Part shown: in pieces, positions 6,386 to 12,060 of the stretch
Layout: each line of letters opens with the position of its first letter
How positions within the stretch are numbered: position 1 is the first letter of the stretch
DNA from: Desulfobacterales bacterium
Lineage (GTDB): Bacteria; Desulfobacterota; Desulfobacteria; Desulfobacterales; JAFDCJ01
Direction of reading: 5' to 3'
NCBI GenBank assembly: GCA_020345785.1
Contig: CP070771.1
Coordinates: 2,821,379 to 2,833,438, forward strand
Length of the DNA stretch: 12,060 nucleotides
Notes under the pieces: model-generated
Told to the model about the DNA's origin: nothing
Database searches by the model: none
Seen by the model: the letters and a program-made list of their open reading frames with translations, nothing else
Position numbers and translations under genes: made by a program

Positions 6386-7468
6386 ATGGCAGATGTCAGT
6401 TTAAAAGATGTCTACAAGTCGTTCGGGAAAACAGAGGTCATTCACGGCATCAGCTGTGATATCAAAGACGGCGAATTTATCGTCATACTGGGGCCGTCCG
6501 GCTGCGGCAAATCAACCGTACTGCGTATGATCGCCGGGCTGGAGGTAATTACGGCCGGTGAAATTGCAATCAATGGGGAGGTGGTTAACCAGCTGGAACC
6601 CGCCGACCGCGATATCGCCATGGTTTTTCAAAATTACGCCCTTTACCCGCATATGACGGTTTATAAAAACATGGCCTACGGACTGAGAATTCGCCGCATG
6701 CCGAAGGCCGACATCGATGTGAGGGTACGCAATGCCGCAAAGATACTGGAGTTGACCGAATTCCTGGATCGCAAACCCCGTCAGCTTTCCGGCGGTCAGC
6801 GGCAGCGGGTCGCCATGGGCCGATGCATTGTGCGCGAACCCAAAGTGTTTTTGTTTGACGAACCCCTCAGCAACCTGGATGCCAAACTGCGCGTTCAAAT
6901 GCGTCTTGAAATCAGAAAATTGCATGAAGACCTCAAAATAACCAGCGTCTATGTCACCCACGATCAGGTGGAAGCCATGACACTTGGCGACCGCCTAATT
7001 GTCATGGACAACGGCTATGCCGCTCAAATTGGATCCCCGCTGGATGTTTATGAACGCCCGGCGACTCGCTTTGTGGCCGGCTTCATCGGCTCACCGGCCA
7101 TGAACTTCCTGGAGGTTCATTTGAGTTCCGACGGCCGGTCGGTTGAAATCCCCGGCGATGTCAGCCTGCCGCTTGCCAACGGCAGCATTCCCACCCACGG
7201 GGGAAAAGAAGTTATTTTGGGAATTCGACCTGAGCATATTAAACTTGCTGAAGAAAAACAAGGCGACCTGCATCTTCGCGTGGATCATGTGGAACTCCTG
7301 GGTGCCGATACACTGGTCCACGGCCATTTCGGAGATGAAAAGACGTCTTTAACGATCAGAATTCCCGATGTCCAGCATTTTAAGAAACACACAGCACTTT
7401 ACCTGTATGTTCCCCCCCGTAAAATGCATTTGTTTGATAAGGAAACCGGGAAGCGTATCGGGGGATAA
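6386..7468 (+). CDS. ugpC: sn-glycerol-3-phosphate ABC transporter, ATP-binding protein UgpC
   Basis: ATPase that powers G3P import, bound to the cytoplasmic face of UgpAE. The product is 360 aa, against 356 in E. coli. Motifs in order: Walker [10 protein letters not shown] (36-44), Q-loop Gln82 in [10 protein letters not shown], signature LSGGQ (134-138), Walker B VFLFDEP (154-160), D-loop SNLDAK (162-167) and switch His192. FIGSPAMNF (233-241), GIRPEHI (279-285) and the remaining C-terminal region form the MalK-type regulatory/TOBE domain. The ATG at 6386 is chosen over an in-frame ATG at 6311. It matches the family N-terminus ([14 protein letters not shown]) and has GGGAG (6375-6379) six bases upstream, whereas the extra 25 residues are translated repeat. 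MsmK/MalK-type sugar ATPases are close relatives; the neighbours make UgpC the natural call. Confidence 0.94.
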   Translation: MADVSLKDVYKSFGKTEVIHGISCDIKDGEFIVILGPSGCGKSTVLRMIAGLEVITAGEIAINGEVVNQLEPADRDIAMVFQNYALYPHMTVYKNMAYGLRIRRMPKADIDVRVRNAAKILELTEFLDRKPRQLSGGQRQRVAMGRCIVREPKVFLFDEPLSNLDAKLRVQMRLEIRKLHEDLKITSVYVTHDQVEAMTLGDRLIVMDNGYAAQIGSPLDVYERPATRFVAGFIGSPAMNFLEVHLSSDGRSVEIPGDVSLPLANGSIPTHGGKEVILGIRPEHIKLAEEKQGDLHLRVDHVELLGADTLVHGHFGDEKTSLTIRIPDVQHFKKHTALYLYVPPRKMHLFDKETGKRIGG

Positions 7469-7505
7469 AAAATATTTTCGATTCTTTGAAAAATCTTGTT
7501 GCTTT

Positions 7506-7523
7506 TATGCATGTTGATGCATA
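7506..7523. repeat. Perfect 7-bp dyad TATGCAT-GTTG-ATGCATA
   Basis: TATGCAT (7506-7512) and ATGCATA (7517-7523) are exact reverse complements around GTTG. The 18-bp symmetric site could be a protein-binding site or a weak hairpin 38 bases after the ugpC stop. No T-run follows, so a terminator is unlikely. Confidence 0.5.
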
Positions 7524-7594
7524 CTATTCGCTCCTAATAAAAGTAGTACCGACATTTACTAAAAAAAGGACAATATTAATTTAGGAAAAATTTA

Positions 7595-7830
7595 ATTAGT
7601 TAGAGGTTTCACGTGACATTAATTGTGCTGTCGCCTGAAGCCTTTTTTTATGGTTGAAAAATTTATGACCTTCAGACTTCTCATCTTTTTGTCGGAACGA
7701 ATAGCGACATGGCATGGCGCCTGGCAAACGACTTGTTTGACCGAATGTATGCTCTAACTCGGCGCCTTCGAGTTTCGCTAAAGATGCTGGGGTGACTGGA
7801 CGATAAAATAATAGGAAATAGAAAACCAAC
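7595..7830 (-). other. Compositionally distinct block with a doubtful 77-codon ORF
   Basis: The block differs from its AT-rich left flank. It contains two GGCGCC sites (7717-7722, 7761-7766) and a 6-bp hairpin AACTCG (7756-7761) with CGAGTT (7769-7774). On the minus strand 7596-7829 is open for 77 codons, but only from a TTG. It has no Shine-Dalgarno, and the first in-frame ATG comes near codon 39. The predicted peptide starts hydrophobic, then is rich in Arg, Lys and Ser (for example CRYSFRQKDEKSEG). I do not recognise a domain. It may be a dispersed repeat, a gene remnant or a structured RNA; nothing in the sequence decides which. Confidence 0.3.
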
Positions 7831-7862
7831 CCATTTGTCGCAGAGAAGGGTTAAAGCTTCCC

Positions 7863-8642
7863 ATGATCAATATGAGATTAAACAATACTTTTAAACCGCT
7901 CTGGATTATAAGCCACCGGGGTTTTTCAGCCAACTACCCCGAAAACACCCTGGTTGCATTTGAGGCCGCAGTAACAGCCGGCGCAGCGATGATCGAACTG
8001 GATGTGATGCTCAGCCGCGACCGCAAGGTGGTTGTCATCCACGATGAAAACCTCGAACGCACAACCAACGGTCATGGTGCTGTCGCGGACCGTACCCTGG
8101 CGGAGTTAAAACAGCTTGATGCCGGCAGCTGGTATCACCCACGGTTTGAAGATCAGCAATTGCCCGAACTTAGCGAGGTGCTTGACCTGGTTAACGGCCG
8201 GGTTTACATAAACATAGAAATTAAGTCCAACGCATACGAATCGCATCATCCGGCAGATGCCATCGAAAAGCAGGTCGTCGAGATGTTAAGGCAAAAGAAG
8301 ATGCTGGATACCGGAATGATCTCCAGTTTTAACGTCAATATTCTGGAGCAAATCGCATTTATGAAAGAAGCGCCGGTCATTGCATTTATTTCAAACAAAC
8401 CGGCCACCAAAAATACGGTTAAAATGTGCACCCGGCTCAATGTGTTTTCCTGGCATCCGGATTGTAAAATAGTCACCCAAAAACAGGTTGACATGATGCG
8501 TGCGAACGGCATTAAAGTATTTCCTTACAAGGTAGACACATTGGAAGACTATATCAGGATGCGGGATATGAAAGTTGACGGTGTGATTACCGATGATCCG
8601 GTTCTAGCCGACAATTGGACTGGGATTAAAAGAGCGGCTTAA
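7863..8642 (+). CDS. ugpQ: Cytosolic glycerophosphodiester phosphodiesterase, UgpQ-like
   Basis: Hydrolyses imported glycerophosphodiesters to G3P and an alcohol in the cytoplasm. The product is 259 aa, against 247 in E. coli UgpQ, with no signal peptide. GDPD motifs are complete: SHRG with His18-Arg19, YPENT with Glu27-Asn28, ELD with Glu45/Asp47, HDENLERTTNG (60-70) with His60-Asp61, DAGSWY (86-91), the metal ligand Glu119 in NIEIK, SSFN (154-157) and KVDGVITDDP (237-246). The usual YTVN strand reads PYKVDT (221-226), a small departure. Position after ugpC matches E. coli order ugpBAECQ, and this is the main reason for the name. The start is uncertain: the ATG at 7863 has GAGAAGGG at 12-base spacing, and a second in-frame ATG lies at 7872. 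Both leave the domain intact. Confidence 0.87.
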   Translation: MINMRLNNTFKPLWIISHRGFSANYPENTLVAFEAAVTAGAAMIELDVMLSRDRKVVVIHDENLERTTNGHGAVADRTLAELKQLDAGSWYHPRFEDQQLPELSEVLDLVNGRVYINIEIKSNAYESHHPADAIEKQVVEMLRQKKMLDTGMISSFNVNILEQIAFMKEAPVIAFISNKPATKNTVKMCTRLNVFSWHPDCKIVTQKQVDMMRANGIKVFPYKVDTLEDYIRMRDMKVDGVITDDPVLADNWTGIKRAA

Positions 8643-8715
8643 TCAAAGACTCATGCCTCGCAAAATTGGACGTATGGGAACGACAGATGAACTTGCGATA
8701 TCGCTTGTCGAAATG

Positions 8716-9774
8716 TTAGTGGGATAACAAAAAACGCAGCAGGAAAGACAACGAGTGGTTATAGATCTTTTTCATGACTTGCCTCAAGTCTTCTCCGCCC
8801 AGAAGTTTTCGGATGACGGGGTTGCTGCTTTTGAGCAGATCGATGAGCTTCTCATATCCCGCGTTTGAAAGCTTTTCATAAATTTTCCGATTGGCAGCAG
8901 AAATTTCCATGGGTTTCAGCAGGTCTTCTTTCCATATGTGGTCATAATCACAATCTTCAATTATGCTTTTCGCTGCCAGATAACCTGATTTAAAAGCATA
9001 CCGCATACCGAAACCAGCCAGGCAGTCCTGAAAACCGGCAGCTTCTCCGATATAATATTGCTTATTAATCATAGCCTTTTTGAGGAAATAGAAATTACAG
9101 GTGGCAGAAAAAGTTTCAGCAAGAGGGCTTATTTCAGCTTTTAGAATTCCTTCAAATCGATCAACTGTATCATCCAGACGTCGTCTATGATCCCTTAGAT
9201 CAACCGGATTGACGCACACAATTTCCCCCACCTGATCATTCACAATAAAATAGGAATACATTTTATATGACAGCGTATCATCGAGAAGTACGATGGATCT
9301 GTCAGGATGGTTGAAGGGGAACTTAACGCCCATGGCAACAAACGAGGGAGTTTTTATACCGGAGGCAACGACATCGGCATCTGAGATCTTCAATTTCGAC
9401 TCATAAATAATTTTAACGCCATCAGCAGCTGCCCGTCTGGCGAGGGCATGATCGATTGAATCCTCCGACTGGCCTCTTTTCACCAGATACATGAGCGGTT
9501 CGGACGAAATTCCGACATAACTTTTTAGCGTTGGACTCAAAAATTCTTGCGAAAACCAGGGCTTGCAATAAAAATCAATCTGAATGTTCATTGCCCGGAG
9601 ATTATCAAGCACATCTTCATCAAACGTCCAGTTTTCCACGAATTGAAAGTCTTCGGTGTGCTTGCCGCAGAAATTCTTGCGTTCATGCACTTCGACATCA
9701 ATGCCGGCTTTGCTCAGGTTAATCGCGGCCGTCAGACCTGATATGCCACCGCCAAGTATTCGAATCGTTTTCAT
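8716..9774 (-). CDS. FAD-dependent oxidoreductase, geranylgeranyl-reductase-like
   Basis: A flavoprotein of the GR2/p-hydroxybenzoate-hydroxylase fold, 352 aa. The N-terminal Rossmann motif is GGGISG (8-13), with Glu31 at the end of the second strand (VHERK) to hold the FAD ribose. The second FAD motif, usually GDAAG, reads YIGEAAGFQDCLAGFGMRYA (241-260) and is followed by the family-like SGYLAAKS (263-270). This pattern resembles geranylgeranyl reductases and related prenyl or lipid reductases. The C-terminal 70 residues are helical and basic and end hydrophobic (SFLLRFLLSH), possibly membrane-associating. The substrate cannot be read from the sequence; lipid or quinone side-chain reduction is a guess. 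It is convergent with ugpQ (73-bp gap) and separated from the two-component genes by a repeat-filled spacer, so probably a separate unit. The ATG lacks a good Shine-Dalgarno. Confidence 0.75.
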   Translation of the reverse strand: MKTIRILGGGISGLTAAINLSKAGIDVEVHERKNFCGKHTEDFQFVENWTFDEDVLDNLRAMNIQIDFYCKPWFSQEFLSPTLKSYVGISSEPLMYLVKRGQSEDSIDHALARRAAADGVKIIYESKLKISDADVVASGIKTPSFVAMGVKFPFNHPDRSIVLLDDTLSYKMYSYFIVNDQVGEIVCVNPVDLRDHRRRLDDTVDRFEGILKAEISPLAETFSATCNFYFLKKAMINKQYYIGEAAGFQDCLAGFGMRYAFKSGYLAAKSIIEDCDYDHIWKEDLLKPMEISAANRKIYEKLSNAGYEKLIDLLKSSNPVIRKLLGGEDLRQVMKKIYNHSLSFLLRFLLSH

Positions 9775-9884
9775 TAAGCAGCATTTTAGAGCAAGTGAAC
9801 CCGTCCAATTTCGAATCGGAGATTAACTCGCGCAGCACACACATCGCGTATTGTTCAGTAATTTTTTTAAATAGACAGAATACA

Positions 9885-9926
9885 ATATTCGATGTTCGGC
9901 GTTCAATGTTGGATGTTCGATGTTCA
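9885..9926. repeat. GATGTTCG phrase repeat
   Basis: The words ATTCGATGTTCG, GCGTTCAATGTT and GGATGTTCGATGTTCAT are variants of a GATGTTC unit repeated about five times in 42 bp. It is noncoding and located between the FAD protein gene and the response regulator gene. It belongs to the same class as the other word-like spacer repeats here. Confidence 0.6.
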
Positions 9927-9980
9927 TAAGTTTCTTTTTGGATCAGACCGGCCGTTGGTTTGTCTGGCGGCTGGGCTGAC

Positions 9981-10005
9981 CCCTGAACCTCTGAACCCTG
10001 AACCT
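9981..10005. repeat. CTGAACCY phrase repeat at the response-regulator stop
   Basis: CTGAACCT (9983-9990), CTGAACCC (9991-9998) and TGAACCT (9999-10005) are tandem octamers, preceded by CC. The array stops four bases short of the stop codon of the response regulator, so it lies at the very 3' end of that transcript. Confidence 0.65.
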
Positions 10006-10008
10006 AAC

Positions 10009-10776
10009 TCACATTTGTTTGAACAGATGCGCATATGACCTGCTCACCGTCAGGGTTTCCGGCAGGTCTTTAAGCGTAATAATCAGTCGACCGGCAAAAG
10101 AACGACTAACCCTGCCGACCTGGTGCACACTGATAATGGTCCCCCGGTGGATGCGCCAGAACAGATCGGGGTCCAATTCCTCGCTTAACTGCTGGATGGT
10201 TTTTTTAATCAGTGATTCACCCTCCCGGGTTTTAATCACCGTGTATTTATCTTCAGCTTTGAAGTAGCATATATCATCGACTGAGATCAGCCTCACCTCT
10301 TCGCCCTGCCGCACCTTTATCCATTTCAAATAGCCGGAAGCCGGTCTATCTTTCAGGGCAGCTAAAAGCCGATCCAAGCTGCGCGTAAAATCGATGGATG
10401 AAATAGAGTTGCCGGATATTTGCTTTTTTAATCTTTTGATGGTTTTTTGGAGCCTTTGGTCCGTAACCGGCTTCAGGATATAGTCGACGGCTTCGTTTTC
10501 AAAGGCTTCGATGGCATATTGATCAAAGGCGGTGATAAAAACAATGCGGCAGTCCCTGCCGGCTTTTTGGGCGACTTCGATACCCGATAATCCCGGCATC
10601 TTGATATCCAGAAAGGCGACGGCAGGCCGGCACGTTTCAATTAATTTCAATGCCTCAAGGCCGTTTTCTGCCTCACCGCATATGATGAGCTCCGGCCAGA
10701 GTTCAGCCAGCTTTGACTTTAAATAAATTCTGAGATGCTCTTCATCGTCGGCAATAATGGCATCAAGGTTTGCCAT
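10009..10776 (-). CDS. LytTR-family DNA-binding response regulator
   Basis: Output half of a two-component system: a receiver domain whose phosphorylation controls a LytTR DNA-binding domain. The product is 255 aa from the ATG at 10776. Receiver (1-115): acidic pair Asp10-Asp11, phosphoacceptor Asp57 in FLDIKMPG, Thr82 in ITAF and Lys102 in LKP are all present. After a linker of about 35 residues the LytTR domain spans roughly 152-252, with VRLISVDDICYFKAEDKYT (161-179) and FWRIHRGTIISVHQV (206-220). The start at 10776 has GAGGTG four bases upstream; an in-frame TTG at 10788 overlaps that Shine-Dalgarno site and is less likely. The gene overlaps the kinase stop by 14 bp, which implies translational coupling. 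Target genes are unknown; no LytTR-type paired site was recognised in the window. Confidence 0.93.
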   Translation of the reverse strand: MANLDAIIADDEEHLRIYLKSKLAELWPELIICGEAENGLEALKLIETCRPAVAFLDIKMPGLSGIEVAQKAGRDCRIVFITAFDQYAIEAFENEAVDYILKPVTDQRLQKTIKRLKKQISGNSISSIDFTRSLDRLLAALKDRPASGYLKWIKVRQGEEVRLISVDDICYFKAEDKYTVIKTREGESLIKKTIQQLSEELDPDLFWRIHRGTIISVHQVGRVSRSFAGRLIITLKDLPETLTVSRSYAHLFKQM

Positions 10777-11836
10777 GCGGCACCTCAATTACGGCTTTTA
10801 CGCCGTGCGGCTGGTTTTCATTTAAAATTAAACGGCCGCTTTCACCATACAGGGCATGCAACCGTTCCCGGACGTTCGACAATCCCATACCGGATTCTCG
10901 CTCCTCTTTGAAACCGATCCCGTTGTCTACGACCTCCAATCGAAGAATTCCGTCGTTTTCTGTTCCGCTGATTAAGATTTCTCCGCCGTCAATCCTGGGT
11001 TCCAGACCGTGCTTAATGGCATTTTCTACCAAAGGCTGGAGTAACATGGGGGGAAATGAAATTGCTTCCAACTTTTCAGACAGATCGATTTTATAATTCA
11101 ATCTTTTGCCCATCCGAACTTTAATGATGTTTAGATAGGCTTTGATCAACTCGATTTCCTGTCCCAGGGTCGCTTGCTCCTCCCTTAATTTGGAAAGGGA
11201 AGCCCTAAGGTATTGAATGAGATCAAGCAGCATGGATTTACCCTTTTGCGGGTCGGTATCCAGCAGACTCAAAACGTTCGAAAGGGTATTGAATAGAAAA
11301 TGCGGCTCGATCTGAGCCTGAAGAAGCTTTAAATTTGCTTCCGCGGCTTTAGTTTCACTGGTGAGTCTTTTTATTTTTTCTTCCTGGATTCGGGCCCGAG
11401 ACTCCGCAATTTGCTCCCGGGAACTGAAAAAATAAGTAATAATAGAACCAAACATCACGCCGAGAAACAGCAATTGAAAAAGTCCGTGTTTTTCAAACAG
11501 TTCCGATGAACTCAGCCCTGAAATCGCCAGACCTAAATATGAACCGATTATCGTTCCAACCACCAAAGCAACCCCTACCAGAATCGCCTGGAAAACCGGT
11601 TTCGCTTTCTGAATGAAATTATGGATAAGCAAGACGCAGGAACAGCTTGACAGGCCGATACACTGAGAAATAATAAAGACGATTATGAACTCGTCTGTGA
11701 ATTTTATCGCGTACAAAAAAATTGCGATAATGGTGTCAAAGACAAATGTGAAAAAAAGAGTTTCAAGGGCTGACCGGAAAGTAATGGCTTCTGATGTGTG
11801 TTTCATGACGGTTCCGCTGGCTGATAGGCGCCTCAT
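10763..11836 (-). CDS. LytS-like sensor histidine kinase (HisKA_7/His_kinase type)
   Basis: Membrane sensor kinase paired with the overlapping LytTR regulator, 357 aa. Four hydrophobic segments lie at about 27-45, 50-72, 83-105 and 119-137, so the sensor is membrane-embedded with no sizeable extracellular domain. A coiled coil follows (about 140-175, rich in Glu, Lys and Ala). The dimerisation/phosphotransfer motif is QAQIEPHFLFNTLSNVLSLL (173-192), with His179 as the phosphorylated residue. The ATPase domain has an N-box LQPLVENAIKHGLEP (266-280) and glycine boxes DNGIGF (304-309) and GMGLSNVRERL (316-326). All kinase motifs are intact. The start is uncertain: the ATG at 11836 has GGGAGAG about 10 bases upstream, while an in-frame ATG at 11806 (MKHTSEAITF) gives a more typical short N-terminus. 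The signal is unknown. Confidence 0.92.
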   Translation of the reverse strand: MRRLSASGTVMKHTSEAITFRSALETLFFTFVFDTIIAIFLYAIKFTDEFIIVFIISQCIGLSSCSCVLLIHNFIQKAKPVFQAILVGVALVVGTIIGSYLGLAISGLSSSELFEKHGLFQLLFLGVMFGSIITYFFSSREQIAESRARIQEEKIKRLTSETKAAEANLKLLQAQIEPHFLFNTLSNVLSLLDTDPQKGKSMLLDLIQYLRASLSKLREEQATLGQEIELIKAYLNIIKVRMGKRLNYKIDLSEKLEAISFPPMLLQPLVENAIKHGLEPRIDGGEILISGTENDGILRLEVVDNGIGFKEERESGMGLSNVRERLHALYGESGRLILNENQPHGVKAVIEVPHGKP

Positions 11837-11850
11837 TCTTAATGAACTCT

Positions 11851-11870
11851 CCCTGCAGCAAGCTGCAGGG
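11851..11870. repeat. Perfect 20-bp palindromic hairpin CCCTGCAGC-AA-GCTGCAGGG
   Basis: CCCTGCAGC (11851-11859) and GCTGCAGGG (11862-11870) are exact reverse complements around AA. It lies 15 bases upstream of the longer kinase start and supplies that start's GGGAGAG, so it could occlude the ribosome-binding site in the mRNA. A decayed relative, CCTGCAAGCAAGCGGGAATTC, occurs at 11936-11956. Similar GCAGCAAGCTGC repeats are, as I recall, widespread in Desulfobacterales intergenic DNA. Confidence 0.7.
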
Positions 11871-12060
11871 TATCTGGTCGGCTTCGCTATGCTTCGTCGA
11901 TGAAAAGGAAATTTTCTAATCTTTATTCATCCCTCCTGCAAGCAAGCGGGAATTCAAATTTAAAACCTAAATTGAGCGATTCCAAGAAAAGGGGTGAAAC
12001 AATTTCCCGTTCCTTGCGGGCGGGGATAAACCCCGCCCCTACCCAACAGATTAAGTAAGG
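11871..12060. other. Right-edge noncoding stretch
   Basis: No gene is supported from the kinase start to the window end. It holds the degenerate CCTGCAAGCAAGCGGG repeat (11936-11951), an AT-rich middle and a GC-rich hairpin (12018-12038). It should contain the kinase promoter, but no convincing -35/-10 pair was found on the minus strand. Confidence 0.5.
12018..12038. repeat. GGGCGGGG-ATAAA-CCCCGCCC hairpin repeat
   Basis: An exact 8-bp GC stem (12018-12025 with 12031-12038) surrounds ATAAA, within a TTCCTTGCGGGC...CCCCTACCC context. GTAGGGGCGGGG-type hairpins of this kind are, as I recall, common dispersed repeats in several phyla. There is no T-run on either side, so it is more likely a repeat than a terminator. 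Confidence 0.65.

Larger units (their letters stand above)
7469..7862. other. 394-bp spacer between ugpC and the cytosolic GDPD gene
   Basis: No gene can be supported here. The first part (7469-7595) is AT-rich and holds a perfect dyad (7506-7523). The second part (about 7595-7830) is a more balanced block with its own open frame and hairpins, annotated separately. No clear terminator ends ugpC and no clear promoter precedes the GDPD gene; TTGACC (7737-7742) has no -10 partner. Whether ugpQ is cotranscribed with ugpBAEC is therefore open. Confidence 0.55.

Noticed and set aside
6512..6961. 149-codon minus-strand frame
   Set aside because: It is antisense to the Walker and signature region of ugpC and has no independent support.
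10777..10788. TTG start of the response regulator four codons upstream
   Set aside because: It overlaps the GAGGTG Shine-Dalgarno of the ATG at 10776, and receiver domains normally begin close to that ATG.

Overview
The window (12,060 bp, medium GC, AT-rich spacers) looks like chromosome from an uncultured Gram-negative bacterium. A Desulfobacterota/Desulfobacterales-type organism is my best guess. The Gram-negative call rests on two lipobox proteins, a soluble periplasmic binding protein and a complete E. coli-like ugp set. The lineage guess rests only on the phrase-like intergenic repeats, whose style I recall from that group, so it is tentative. I see no phage, CRISPR, tRNA or rRNA.

Layout, left to right. 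At 60-1043 (-) is a single-domain, lipid-anchored SppA-type serine/lysine peptidase with a near-consensus sigma-70 promoter. At 1476-2501 (-) is an exported lipoprotein glycerophosphodiester phosphodiesterase (GDPD). It is divergent from a plus-strand cluster at 2865-8642: ugpB (binding protein), ugpA and ugpE (permeases), ugpC (ATPase) and a cytosolic GDPD in the ugpQ position. The order B-A-E-C-Q is that of the E. coli ugp operon, but here the genes are held apart by repeats and hairpins. Convergent to it is an FAD-dependent oxidoreductase resembling the geranylgeranyl-reductase family (8716-9774, -). The right end holds an overlapping LytS-like histidine kinase and LytTR response regulator (10009-11836, -), followed by hairpin repeats to the window edge.

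How the genes work together (inference from families and order): the exported lipoprotein GDPD would split glycerophosphodiesters derived from phospholipids into sn-glycerol-3-phosphate (G3P) and an alcohol. UgpB captures G3P or intact diesters, UgpAEC imports them using ATP, and the cytosolic UgpQ-like enzyme hydrolyses diesters that arrive intact. This gives a two-compartment route for scavenging phosphorus and glycerol from lipid debris.

The most unusual feature is the intergenic DNA. At least seven short, low-complexity, word-like repeats or inverted repeats occupy spacers. One is a MITE-like inverted repeat of about 130 bp between ugpA and ugpE. It starts immediately after a strong but stranded ribosome-binding site and ATG, as if it had inserted at the original translation start of ugpE.
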